From positions 30,019-94,018 of the forward strand of contig JAHBZL010000019.1 in assembly GCA_019635485.1 (NCBI GenBank): 64,000 nt of DNA. The letters are read 5' to 3'. This stretch comes from Piscinibacter sp. Its GTDB lineage: Bacteria; Pseudomonadota; Gammaproteobacteria; Burkholderiales; Burkholderiaceae_C. The translations under genes and the position numbers were made by a program. The notes under the pieces were generated by a model that saw only the letters and a list, made by a program, of their open reading frames with translations, was not told the origin of the DNA and made no database searches. This document shows positions 49,235 to 57,783 of this stretch, in pieces (position 1 is the stretch's first letter; the number at the start of each line of letters is the position of its first letter).

Positions 49235-50163
49235 CCCGCATCCTGCACACCGCCTACGCGCGCGAACGCGACGAGCCGATCGTCGCCGAATCGCTGGTGC
49301 CCGACGATGCCGCCGACACGGTGCCGGGCAGCATGCGGCCGATCGGCGCGATCCTGGCCGAACTGCGTGGGCTGGACGAGGCGCAGATCGACCGCATCGT
49401 CGCGCTGCAGCAGCACCGCGGCATGCGCTTCGGCGAGGCGGCGGTCGCGCTCGGCCTGGCGCGCGGCGACGAGGTGCTGTGGGCGCTCAGCCAGCAGTTC
49501 GGCTACCCGTACTCGCCGGCCTCGAAGCAGCGCCTGAGCCCCGAGCTGGTGGTCGCGATCGAGCCGTTCGGCGCGCGCGCCGAGGCGTTCCGCGCGGTGC
49601 GCAGCCAGCTGACGATGCGCCTGGGTGACCAGGGCGGGCCGCGCCGGGCGCTGGCCGTCGTCAGCCCGGACAGCGGCGACGGCAAGACCTACTTCGCCGC
49701 CAACATCGCGGTCGCGCTGAGCCAGATCGGCGGGCGCACGCTGCTGGTCGACGCCGACCTGCGCCACCCGCGCCAGCACCGCGTGTTCGGGGTCGACAAC
49801 AGCCGCGGGCTGAGCAGCATCCTGTCCGGCCGCAGCAGCGGCAACCCGCTGCACACGGTGCCGCAGCTGCCGAGCCTGTCCGTGCTGCCGGTCGGCCCGA
49901 CGCCGCCGAACCCGCTCGAGCTGCTCGAGCGGCCCGCCTGCGCGATGCTGCTGCGCGAGCTGCTCGAGCGCTTCGAGCACGTGGTGGTCGACACCACCGC
50001 CGCGGTGCACGGCAGCGACGCGGTCGTGATGGCCGCCAAGTGCGGCGCCGCGCTCGCGCTGGCGCGCCAGGGGCGCAGCCGCATCGATGCGCTGCAGACG
50101 CTGGTCGGCCAGCTCGGCCAGACGCGCGCCGAGGTCGCCGGCGTGGTGATGAACGAGTACTGA
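49231..50163 (+). CDS. epsG: EpsG BY-kinase-like chain-length protein with N-terminal GspE/MshE-type domain
   Basis: The protein has 310 residues. The C-terminal P-loop domain has Walker A SPDSGDGKTYFAAN (Lys152), Walker A' LLVDADLRHPR (Asp174, Asp176) and VVVDTT. It lacks a C-terminal Tyr cluster (only one terminal Tyr). Residues about 38-94 (MRFGEAAVALGLARGDEVLW, ALSQQFGYPY) resemble the GspE/MshE N-terminal domain that in some proteins binds c-di-GMP. It partners EpsF to control polymer length. ATG 49231 is immediately preceded by the repeat-borne GAGGGG. Confidence 0.9.
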   Translation: MTRILHTAYARERDEPIVAESLVPDDAADTVPGSMRPIGAILAELRGLDEAQIDRIVALQQHRGMRFGEAAVALGLARGDEVLWALSQQFGYPYSPASKQRLSPELVVAIEPFGARAEAFRAVRSQLTMRLGDQGGPRRALAVVSPDSGDGKTYFAANIAVALSQIGGRTLLVDADLRHPRQHRVFGVDNSRGLSSILSGRSSGNPLHTVPQLPSLSVLPVGPTPPNPLELLERPACAMLLRELLERFEHVVVDTTAAVHGSDAVVMAAKCGAALALARQGRSRIDALQTLVGQLGQTRAEVAGVVMNEY

Positions 50164-50181
50164 CGCACCGGCGACCGCACG

Positions 50182-51057
50182 ATGTCCGCCGTTCCCTCCG
50201 ATCCCCAGGCCTGGCCCGACGCGTCGCGCGCGCCCTGGCTGATCCTCGGGGCGGGCCTGGCGCTGCTCTACGGGCCGACGCTGGCCGGCCTGTTCACCGA
50301 CGTCTGGTCCGACGAGCGCCAGGCGCACGGGCCGATCGTGCTGGCGGTGGCGGCGTGGCTGCTCGTGCGCCGCTGGCCCGAGGTGCTCGCGGCGCCGGCA
50401 CGGCCGCGCACCGGGCTCGGCACGGCCGGCCTCGCGACCGGGCTGCTGCTGTACGTGCTGGGTCGCTCGCAGGCGATCCTGGTCGCCGAAGTCGGCTCGC
50501 TGATCGTCGTGCTCGCCGCCTGCGTGCTGCTGCTGCGCGGCACGGCGGCGCTGCGTCCCTGGGCCTTCGGGCTGTTCTTCCTCGTCTTCATGGTCCCGCT
50601 GCCCGGCGTGGTGGTCGACAGCCTGACCCAGCCGATGAAGCTGGCCGCGTCGAACGTCGCCGAGCAGCTGCTGTACGCGGCCGGCTACCCGATCGCGCGC
50701 ACCGGCGTCGTGCTGCAGATCGGGCAGTACCGGCTGCTCGTCGCGGATGCCTGCGCCGGCCTGCACACGCTGTTCGTGCTCGAGGCGATGGGGCTGCTGT
50801 ACCTGAACCTGGTGCGCCACCCGTCGACGCTGCGCAAGGTCGTGCTGGCCGCGCTGATCGTGCCGATCTCGTTCTTTGCCAACGTGCTGCGTGTCGTCGT
50901 GCTGTGCCTGGTCACCTACCACCTCGGCGACGCCGCCGGCCAGGGTTTCCTGCACGGCCTGGCCGGGCTGCTGCTGTTCCTGGCCGCCCTGCTGCTGACG
51001 ATGGCCTGCGACGGCCTGCTGCGCCTGCTGCTGCCGCGCGCACGGAGCGCCGCATGA
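50182..51057 (+). CDS. xrtB: Exosortase B
   Basis: The protein has 291 residues and about eight membrane helices. Catalytic residues of the exosortase/archaeosortase family are clear: Cys191 in VADACAGLHTLF, Arg237 in FFANVLRVVVLCL and His258 in GQGFLHGLAG. It cleaves and sorts proteins with C-terminal PEP-CTERM signals in the inner membrane. Placement between epsG and epsI is the standard exosortase-B arrangement. Its stop overlaps the epsI start (ATGA). Confidence 0.95.
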   Translation: MSAVPSDPQAWPDASRAPWLILGAGLALLYGPTLAGLFTDVWSDERQAHGPIVLAVAAWLLVRRWPEVLAAPARPRTGLGTAGLATGLLLYVLGRSQAILVAEVGSLIVVLAACVLLLRGTAALRPWAFGLFFLVFMVPLPGVVVDSLTQPMKLAASNVAEQLLYAAGYPIARTGVVLQIGQYRLLVADACAGLHTLFVLEAMGLLYLNLVRHPSTLRKVVLAALIVPISFFANVLRVVVLCLVTYHLGDAAGQGFLHGLAGLLLFLAALLLTMACDGLLRLLLPRARSAA

Positions 51058-51740
51058 ATCCGACGCGGCGCGCCTGGCTGGCGTTCGGCGCGATGGCGCT
51101 GGCCGCAGGCAGCGCGGTCGCGCTGACGCCGCGGCGCAAGCTCGCCACGCTGCTGCAGCGCCCCGAACTGCGCAGCGCCGTGCCGGAGGCGTTCCCCGGC
51201 TGGCGGCTCGACCCGGCGGCCGGCACCGCCCTCGTCAATCCGCAGCAGGAGGCGACGCTCGCCCGCGTCTACCAGCAGGTGCTCGCGCGCACCTACCTGA
51301 GCGACGCCGGCGAGCGCGTGATGCTCTCGCTGACCTACGGCGAGGACCAGCGCAGCGACATGGCGCTGCACTACCCCGAGGTCTGCTACCCGGCGCAGGG
51401 CTTCGCGCTGCGCTCGAACCGCCTCGGCGCGCTGCGCCTGCCCGAGGGCCTGCTGCCGGTGCGCCGGCTCGAGACCGCGCTCGGACCGCAGCGCCCCGAA
51501 CCCGTGACCTACTGGACCACGGTCGGCGAGTACCACTCGCTCGGCGCGCTGGACCGGCGCCTGATCGAGCTGCGCTACGGGCTGGAAGGCCTGATCCCGG
51601 ACGGCTACCTGTTCCGCGTCTCGTCGATCGGGCTGGACAGCGCCGGCGAGTTCGCACGCCAGGACCGCTTCGTGCAGGCCCTGCTCGCCGGCCTGGCACC
51701 GGCGCCGCGCGAGGCGCTGACCGGGCGCCTGGACGACTGA
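51054..51740 (+). CDS. epsI: EpsI, exosortase B-associated protein
   Basis: The protein has 228 residues. An N-terminal membrane anchor or signal (about 8-24) is followed by a globular EpsI domain with FPGWRLDP near residue 46, VMLSLTYGEDQ, HYPEVCYPAQGF with a conserved Cys, and VSSIG near the end. EpsI accompanies exosortases but its role is unclear. It is translationally coupled to xrtB. Confidence 0.92.
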   Translation: MNPTRRAWLAFGAMALAAGSAVALTPRRKLATLLQRPELRSAVPEAFPGWRLDPAAGTALVNPQQEATLARVYQQVLARTYLSDAGERVMLSLTYGEDQRSDMALHYPEVCYPAQGFALRSNRLGALRLPEGLLPVRRLETALGPQRPEPVTYWTTVGEYHSLGALDRRLIELRYGLEGLIPDGYLFRVSSIGLDSAGEFARQDRFVQALLAGLAPAPREALTGRLDD

Positions 51741-51748
51741 GGACGGCG

Positions 51749-53215
51749 ATGACGGCCGCGCTGCCCCTGACCCAGCTGAAGCAGCGCGCGGTGCGGGCCT
51801 TCGCGTGGTCGGCGCTGCAGAGCTGGTCGGTCAAGGCCTTCACGCTGCTCGTCTTCCTCGCGCTCGCGCGGCTGCTGCAGCCGGCCGAACTCGGCCTCGC
51901 GCAGGGCGTGCTGCTGCTGCTCGCCTTCGTCGCGGTGCTGTCGGCGCAGGGCTACCCGCCGGCGCTCGTGCAGCACCCGGCACTGCAGGCGGACGACGTC
52001 AACCTGCCGTTCTTCACCTCGCTCGCCACCGCGGCGCTGTGCTCGGCCGCGCTGCTCGCCGGCGCGGAGCCGATCGCGCAGCGGCTGGGCGCACCCGAGG
52101 CCGCCGCGCTGGTGCGCTGGGCCGCGCTGATCCCGCCGCTCGCGGCCACCAGCGGCGTGCTGATGGCGATGCTGCGCCGCCGTCTGGAGTTCGGCCGCAT
52201 CGCCCGCGTCACGCTGCTGGCCACGCTGGCCGGCGGCACCACGGCGCTCGCGCTGGCCGCGGCCGGCCACGGCGCCGGCAGCCTGGTCGCGCAGGCGCTG
52301 GTGATCGCCGCGCTGAGCGCCGCGCTGCTGTGGCGCGCGCCGGTCTGGCGGCCGCGCTGGCGGCTGCAGCGCGAACGCTTCGCGGGCCTGTTCTCGTACA
52401 GCTCGATGGCGTTCGCCGGCCAGCTGCTGGACTTCTTCGCCGGCCGCATCATCGAGCTGGTCATCCTCGCGCGCTACGGCCTCGCGGCGCTGGGCACCTA
52501 CACGGTCGGCGCCAAGCTGTACCTGACGATCCTCGAACTGCTGGCCACCGCGCTGGTGGAGCCGGCGCTGGCGGCGCTGTCGCGCATCGCCGGCGACACC
52601 GAGCGGCTGCGCCGGGCCTGGCTGCGCCTGGTGTTCCTCGCCGCCTGCACGACGCTGCCGCTGTTCGCCGGCGTCGCCGCGCTGGCGCCGGAACTGTGCC
52701 GGCTGCTGTTCGGTCCGCGCTGGCCCGGCGCCGACGAGGTGACGCGCTGGCTGTGCCTGCTCGGCGCGCTGCAGGCGGTGCAGTACTTCAACAGCGCGGC
52801 GCTGGGCGCCACCGGGCGCGCCCGCATGCTGCTGTTGATCAACGCAGCCAAGCTCGTGCTGGGGATCAGCGCTCTGGCGCTGGCCGACGCGGCCTCGCCC
52901 GGCGCGATGACGCTGGCCTTCGTGCTCGGCCAGATGGCCGTCGCGCCGCTCAGCTTCGGCGCCGCGCTGCACGCCACCGGCGCCTCGGTACGCACCCTGC
53001 TGCGGCAGCTGGCGCCGGGCGGCCTGGCCGCCGCCGGTGCGTTCGGCGCGGTCGAGCTGTTGCGCACCCAGGTCGATCCGGGCGTCGACGCCGCGAGCCG
53101 CGGCCTGCTGCTCGGGACCGCCTACGTCGTCGGCTACGCCCTGCTGATCGGCCTGACCGGCGGGCGCCGGCTGCAGCTCGAGCTGCGCGACATCGCCACC
53201 AGCTGGCGCCGCTGA
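51749..53215 (+). CDS. Oligosaccharide flippase (Wzx-like, PST family)
   Basis: The protein has 488 residues and 12-14 hydrophobic segments of the MATE/MOP fold. The N-terminal AFAWSALQSWSVKAFTLLVF and the repeated ARLLQPAELGLAQ region are typical of O-unit flippases. It would move the lipid-linked repeat unit to the periplasm. GAGGA overlaps the epsI stop just upstream of ATG 51749. Confidence 0.88.
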   Translation: MTAALPLTQLKQRAVRAFAWSALQSWSVKAFTLLVFLALARLLQPAELGLAQGVLLLLAFVAVLSAQGYPPALVQHPALQADDVNLPFFTSLATAALCSAALLAGAEPIAQRLGAPEAAALVRWAALIPPLAATSGVLMAMLRRRLEFGRIARVTLLATLAGGTTALALAAAGHGAGSLVAQALVIAALSAALLWRAPVWRPRWRLQRERFAGLFSYSSMAFAGQLLDFFAGRIIELVILARYGLAALGTYTVGAKLYLTILELLATALVEPALAALSRIAGDTERLRRAWLRLVFLAACTTLPLFAGVAALAPELCRLLFGPRWPGADEVTRWLCLLGALQAVQYFNSAALGATGRARMLLLINAAKLVLGISALALADAASPGAMTLAFVLGQMAVAPLSFGAALHATGASVRTLLRQLAPGGLAAAGAFGAVELLRTQVDPGVDAASRGLLLGTAYVVGYALLIGLTGGRRLQLELRDIATSWRR

Positions 53216-53236
53216 CCGACCCACGACGGACGCACG

Positions 53237-54529
53237 ATGACGAACCCGATTCCCGACCTGCGCATGTTGCCGCGCCGCCTCGCGCAGTGGCTGCACCAGG
53301 GCCTGCTGCTGGCGCAATGGCGCCTCGCACGGCTCGGCCCGCACCGCACCGCGCCGGACCCGCAGGTGGTGCTGGTGATCCCGGCCGATGCGGCCGAGCT
53401 GACGGGTTCGCGCGGGGACGAAGCCATGCTGCTGGCCGCCCGCGCGATGGCGGTGGCCGCGCAGGGCGAGCAGGTGCGCCTCGTGGTCGCCTGCAGCCAC
53501 CCGGCCGCCGACGCGCGGGCGCGCGCCGCCGGCTTCGAGGTGCTGCGCGTCTGGGGCGGGCTCGCGATGCCGTTCGTGCTGCGCCGCCGGCTCGCCGCGC
53601 TGCGCCCGGGGCACGGCTGGGTGATGGGCGCGGACATGCTGGACGGCCACTACTCGCCGGTCACCGCGCTGCGCATGGTGATCGCGGCCGACCTGATGGC
53701 ACGCGCCGGCGCCCGCTCGCTGTTCCTAGGCTTCAGCCTGAACGATCGCCCGGCCCGCGGCGTCTGCCTGGCCTTCCGCGGGCTCGACCCGCGCGTCGCG
53801 ATCAACCTGCGCGATCCCTGCTCGTGGCAGCGCTTCGACCGCGCCACCGGGCGCCGCGCACGGCTGGTGGCCGACACCGCCTTCCTGCTGCCGCCGGCGG
53901 CGCCGCAGGAGGCGGCCGCCGCGGCCGAACGCTGGGCCCGCGCCGAGCGGCAGGCAGGCCGCACGGTTCTGGCGATCAATGCCCATCCGATGCTGTTCGG
54001 AGGCCCCGACGCGGCCGTGCGCGCCGCCGCGTTGTGCGAGGCGCTGCAGACGGCGCTGCAGGCGGTGGCGGCGTTGCGGCCGGTCAGCTGGCTGCTGCTG
54101 CCGCACGACGAGCGCGCCGCGGCCGGCGACCTGACGCTGCTCGCGCAGCTGCAGGCGCGCCTCGCGTCGGCCGGCCAGGCGCATGTCCACCACCTGGCGC
54201 ACCCGCCGTCGGCTGCGGCGATCAAGGGCCTGCTCGGCAGCGTCGACGGCGCGGTCACCGGGCGCATGCACCTCGCGATCGCGGCGCTGGGCCAGGGCCG
54301 GCCGGTGCTGGCGTTCGCCTATCAGGGCAAATTCACCGGGCTGCTGCAGCACTTCGAACTGCCGGCGTGGTTGCTGCTCGAGCCGGCGCAGGCGCTCGAC
54401 GCCGGCACGCTGGCCACGCGCCTCGATCGCTTCGTCGCCGAACTGCCCGGGTTGACCGACCAGGTCGGGCGCCGGCTGCCTTGCGTGCTGGCCCAGGCCC
54501 GCGCGACCTACGCGGAGGCGCTCGCATGA
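53237..54529 (+). CDS. Polysaccharide pyruvyl transferase-family protein
   Basis: The protein has 430 residues and a GT-B-like two-domain fold. It has a GSRGDEAMLLA loop near residue 58 and, near the end, GAVTGRMHLAIAALGQGRPVLA with the conserved Arg-Met-His. It probably adds acidic pyruvyl ketals to sugar residues of the EPS. The stop overlaps the next GT start (ATGA). Confidence 0.85.
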   Translation: MTNPIPDLRMLPRRLAQWLHQGLLLAQWRLARLGPHRTAPDPQVVLVIPADAAELTGSRGDEAMLLAARAMAVAAQGEQVRLVVACSHPAADARARAAGFEVLRVWGGLAMPFVLRRRLAALRPGHGWVMGADMLDGHYSPVTALRMVIAADLMARAGARSLFLGFSLNDRPARGVCLAFRGLDPRVAINLRDPCSWQRFDRATGRRARLVADTAFLLPPAAPQEAAAAAERWARAERQAGRTVLAINAHPMLFGGPDAAVRAAALCEALQTALQAVAALRPVSWLLLPHDERAAAGDLTLLAQLQARLASAGQAHVHHLAHPPSAAAIKGLLGSVDGAVTGRMHLAIAALGQGRPVLAFAYQGKFTGLLQHFELPAWLLLEPAQALDAGTLATRLDRFVAELPGLTDQVGRRLPCVLAQARATYAEALA

Positions 54530-55743
54530 CCGGACCGCTGTGGGTCGTCACCGACCAGCTGCCGGATCCGCCGCGCAACGGCATCACGCTGCCGCTGTAC
54601 CACTACTGCCGGCGCCTGCAGCCGCAGCGCGCACTGCAGCTGGTGCTGCTGGAAGATGCCGACGCGCCGCCCGATCCGGCCGCGCTGGCGCGCAACGAGG
54701 CCGCCTTCGGGCCGCTGCTGCGCGTGCCGCTGCGGCGCCGCGGCCCGGCCGCCCGCGCGCTGGCGGAGCTGCGCCGCCGAGAGATGTTCCAGCACGGCTG
54801 GCGGCGCGCCGGCCCCGCCGTGCTGCCGGCGCCCGAGCGTTGCGACAGCCTGCTCGTCTCGCCGATGAGCGCGGTCGCGAAGTGGCAGGCCAGCGGGCTG
54901 GCCGAGACGGTGCCGGCGCGCGTGCGCGTCGCCGCCGTCAACGACTGCACCAGCGCCGAGTACTTCTTCCGCGGCCTGCAGCAGCACGGCGTCGGGCGCG
55001 CGAAGGCGGCGCTGGACCGCTGGCGCAGCCGCGGCATCGCGGCGATCGAGGCGCAGCTGCTGGCCCCCTACGACCACGTGCTGATGCAGACCGAGGCCGA
55101 CCGCGCGCTGCTCGCGCGCCTGGTCGGCCCGCGCCTCGCGGAGCGAGTCTCGGTGGTCTCGAACGGCGTCGTCGACGACTACTTCGCGCTGCAGCCCACG
55201 GGCCGGCCGAAGGTGGTGTTCGTCGCCGAACTGAGCGGCGAATACGCCGGCACCGCCCGCTGGCTCGCCACCGAGGTCTGGCCGCAGGTGCTGCGCCAGC
55301 ATGCCGAGGCCGAGCTGGTGGTGGTCGGCCGCCATGCCGCGCCGGCGCTGCGTGCGCTGCTGGCCGGCGTGCCGCGGCTGCGCCACCTCGACTACGTGGA
55401 CGACCTGGGCGTGCTCTACGCCGACGCGGCGGTGGCGCTGAGCCCGGTGTTCAAGGGCTTCGGGCTGATCAACAAGACGCTCGAGGCGATGGCTGCCGGG
55501 CTGCCGGTGGTCGGCGGCGCGGCCGCGTTCAACGGCATCCCGGGCTTCCGCGCCGGCGTGCACGGCGTGGTGTGCTCCGGCCTGCACGGCGGCGAGTTCG
55601 CGGTCGCGCTGCGCACCCTGCTCGGCGACGCGCCGCGCCGCGCCGCGCTCGGTGCGGCGGCGCGCCAGCTGGTGCACGGCGGCTTCCGCTGGGACAGCGC
55701 GGTGCGCCGCGTCGGCCAGCTGCTGGACCAGCCGGCCACCTGA
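54526..55743 (+). CDS. Glycosyltransferase, GT4-like
   Basis: The protein has 405 residues and a GT-B fold. The N-terminal domain begins PLWVVTDQLPDPPRNGITLP, and the C-terminal domain has LSPVFKGFGLINKTLEAMAA followed by GLPVVGG, the nucleotide-sugar-binding E-x7-E region in a divergent form. It transfers a sugar to the growing repeat unit in the cytoplasm. It starts by ATGA overlap with the pyruvyl transferase gene. Confidence 0.87.
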   Translation: MTGPLWVVTDQLPDPPRNGITLPLYHYCRRLQPQRALQLVLLEDADAPPDPAALARNEAAFGPLLRVPLRRRGPAARALAELRRREMFQHGWRRAGPAVLPAPERCDSLLVSPMSAVAKWQASGLAETVPARVRVAAVNDCTSAEYFFRGLQQHGVGRAKAALDRWRSRGIAAIEAQLLAPYDHVLMQTEADRALLARLVGPRLAERVSVVSNGVVDDYFALQPTGRPKVVFVAELSGEYAGTARWLATEVWPQVLRQHAEAELVVVGRHAAPALRALLAGVPRLRHLDYVDDLGVLYADAAVALSPVFKGFGLINKTLEAMAAGLPVVGGAAAFNGIPGFRAGVHGVVCSGLHGGEFAVALRTLLGDAPRRAALGAAARQLVHGGFRWDSAVRRVGQLLDQPAT

Positions 55744-55753
55744 GGACCCGAAG

Positions 55754-56989
55754 ATGGCCGCCGTGCTGTACCCGCTGACGCGCCGCCTGCCGGACCCGAA
55801 CCCGACCGCGCTGTTCTTCTTCGTCACCACGGGCTACCTGCTGCTGCTGGCCCTGGCCGCCGCCAGCGGCTCGGGGCTGCTGAAGCTGCTGTCCAACGCG
55901 GCGGCCATCGGCAGCTTCGCGCTGGTCGCGGTGACCTGGCTGTTCCTGCCGCGCGCGCCGGTCCTGCCGGGCGGCTTCGCCGCGCCGCTCGCGCTGTATT
56001 ACGCCGGGCTCGGCGCGTCGCTGATCGTCGGCTTCGCCGCGCACGACCGCGTCGACCTGCTGAAGATCCTGCTCGCGCCGGCCTTCGTCGTGTTCGGCGC
56101 GGCGTTCGAGCGGCACCGGCCGCGCTGGCTGTGGGACGACGCCGCCGCGCGCCTCGCGTTCGGCCTGCTCGTCGTGCTGCCGCTACTCGCCTGGGCCGCC
56201 CAGCTCGCCGGCGGCGCGACGACGCTGGCCGCCGGCCGGGAGGTCGGCCCGTTCGCGAACCGCAATAACGCGGCGCTGTACGCGCTATGCCTGATTGCGC
56301 TGCATGCCGTGGTGTCCGGCCGCACGCTGCGCAGCGTGCTGGTCTACCTCGCGGTCGGTGCGCTGTTCGGCACGCTGGGCGTGCTGCTGGCCGTGCTGCT
56401 CGCGCTGCTGCTGGCGATCGGCCGGCCGCGCACGCTCGCCGTGCTGCTGCCGGCCCTGGCGCTGCTCGGCCTCGCCGCCTGGTCGCTGCCCGAGGTCGGT
56501 GTTTTCGCGCGCCTGGGCCCGCTGCGCGACAGCGTGCTGCTGCTGGTCGACGGCCGCATCGACCTGGCCAGCGTCAGCTACGCCGAGCTGGTGCGGCTGC
56601 TGAAGAGCACCGATCTCTCGTTCCTGTTCCGCCTCAAGCACTGGCTCGAACTGCTGACGCTGTACGCGCAGGGCTCGCCGTACCAGTGGCTGTTCGGCTT
56701 CGGCATCGGCGCCTCGGTGCGGCTGTCGGAGATCCACCTGGTGCCGCACAACGACTACCTGCGCCTGCTGTTCGAATGCGGCGCGGTCACGCTGCTGGGC
56801 TTCGTCGCGCTGCTGGCGACGGCGCTGGTGCGGGTCGGCCGGCGCTGGGAGGCGGTGCCGCTGTGGGTGGTCGCGATCTACTTCGGCAGCGAGAACCTGG
56901 TCAACAACTACCTCGCGATGTCGGTGTTCTGGTTCTGCGCGGGCGCCCTGGCGACGCGGGTCCGGGAGGCGCACGATGCTCCGGCCTGA
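55754..56989 (+). CDS. O-antigen ligase/polymerase-like membrane protein
   Basis: The protein has 411 residues and 10-12 helices. A GPFANRNNAALYAL loop and the large periplasmic loop ending EIHLVPHNDYLRLLFECG carry the conserved Arg/His of the Wzy/WaaL (Wzy_C) family. It likely polymerises the repeat units. The next gene begins inside its 3' end. Confidence 0.88.
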   Translation: MAAVLYPLTRRLPDPNPTALFFFVTTGYLLLLALAAASGSGLLKLLSNAAAIGSFALVAVTWLFLPRAPVLPGGFAAPLALYYAGLGASLIVGFAAHDRVDLLKILLAPAFVVFGAAFERHRPRWLWDDAAARLAFGLLVVLPLLAWAAQLAGGATTLAAGREVGPFANRNNAALYALCLIALHAVVSGRTLRSVLVYLAVGALFGTLGVLLAVLLALLLAIGRPRTLAVLLPALALLGLAAWSLPEVGVFARLGPLRDSVLLLVDGRIDLASVSYAELVRLLKSTDLSFLFRLKHWLELLTLYAQGSPYQWLFGFGIGASVRLSEIHLVPHNDYLRLLFECGAVTLLGFVALLATALVRVGRRWEAVPLWVVAIYFGSENLVNNYLAMSVFWFCAGALATRVREAHDAPA

Positions 56990-57779
56990 GGCCATGCGTG
57001 CCGCCGCCGCGCTGCTGCTCGGGCTGGCCGCCTGCAGCAGCGCCGGCTCGCTCTCGCTGCCGTCGGACCTGGACCTCGCGCAGATCCAGCAGGACGGGCG
57101 CGTGCCGCATGAGCAGGCACCGCAGGGCGTGCCGCGCGGCTACGACTGGGCACGCGGCCCGCGCGTCGGCGCCGGCAACCAGCCGGGTCGCTTCCGCGCC
57201 GCGACCGGTTGGGGCCAGTCGTTCCGCGCCGAGGGCAGCCGCGACGCCGCGGGCGGCACGCTGCAGGTGCGTGACCTGCAGGTGCTGCTGTGCGTCGGGC
57301 CCGAGCGGGCCTGGCAGCTGGTGCAGCGCGGGCCGATCGAGGGCCGCCAGTTCCGCGCCGATTTCGGCGGCGACCTGAGCCGGCCGCCGCCGCGCTTCGA
57401 GCAGGCCGGCGGCGTCGCGAGCGTCGTCTTCGAGCCCGGCGCGGCGTTCCACTTCTGGCCCGCCCAGGGTCGCTTCGAGCTGCCGGCGCAGCCGCTGTGC
57501 GGCGTGCTGGTGCTGCTGCAGGCGCGTGTCGAAGCGGACCGGCCCGGCGGCGATGCCGGCCTGCTGCTCGGCCTGGGCGCCGACTACTGGGCCGACCGGC
57601 AGGCCCGCTGGGACCACTTCCGCACCAACCGCGACATCGCGATCGGCCGGCTGCGCCGCGTCACGCCCGAGTGGCGCTGGTACGGCCTGAGCACCGCGAG
57701 CGATGCCGACCTGCAGCGCCTGAGCGACGAGGGCTACACCCTGGCGCCGGCGCTGTGCGCCACCGACTCCTGCCGCTGA
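56976..57779 (+). CDS. EPS-cluster lipoprotein of unknown function
   Basis: The protein has 267 residues. It carries a lipoprotein signal (LGLAAC lipobox) and a beta-rich mature part with paired Trp/Arg motifs (WARGPRVGAGNQPGRF, TGWGQSFRAEG, ADYWADRQARW). Four Cys occur after the lipid Cys. I do not recognise a family; similar composition occurs in carbohydrate-binding beta-sandwiches. GGGAGG lies seven bases before ATG 56976; the gene overlaps the ligase by 14 bp. A second ATG at 56994 is possible. Confidence 0.75.
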   Translation: MLRPEAMRAAAALLLGLAACSSAGSLSLPSDLDLAQIQQDGRVPHEQAPQGVPRGYDWARGPRVGAGNQPGRFRAATGWGQSFRAEGSRDAAGGTLQVRDLQVLLCVGPERAWQLVQRGPIEGRQFRADFGGDLSRPPPRFEQAGGVASVVFEPGAAFHFWPAQGRFELPAQPLCGVLVLLQARVEADRPGGDAGLLLGLGADYWADRQARWDHFRTNRDIAIGRLRRVTPEWRWYGLSTASDADLQRLSDEGYTLAPALCATDSCR

Positions 57780-57783
57780 CCCC

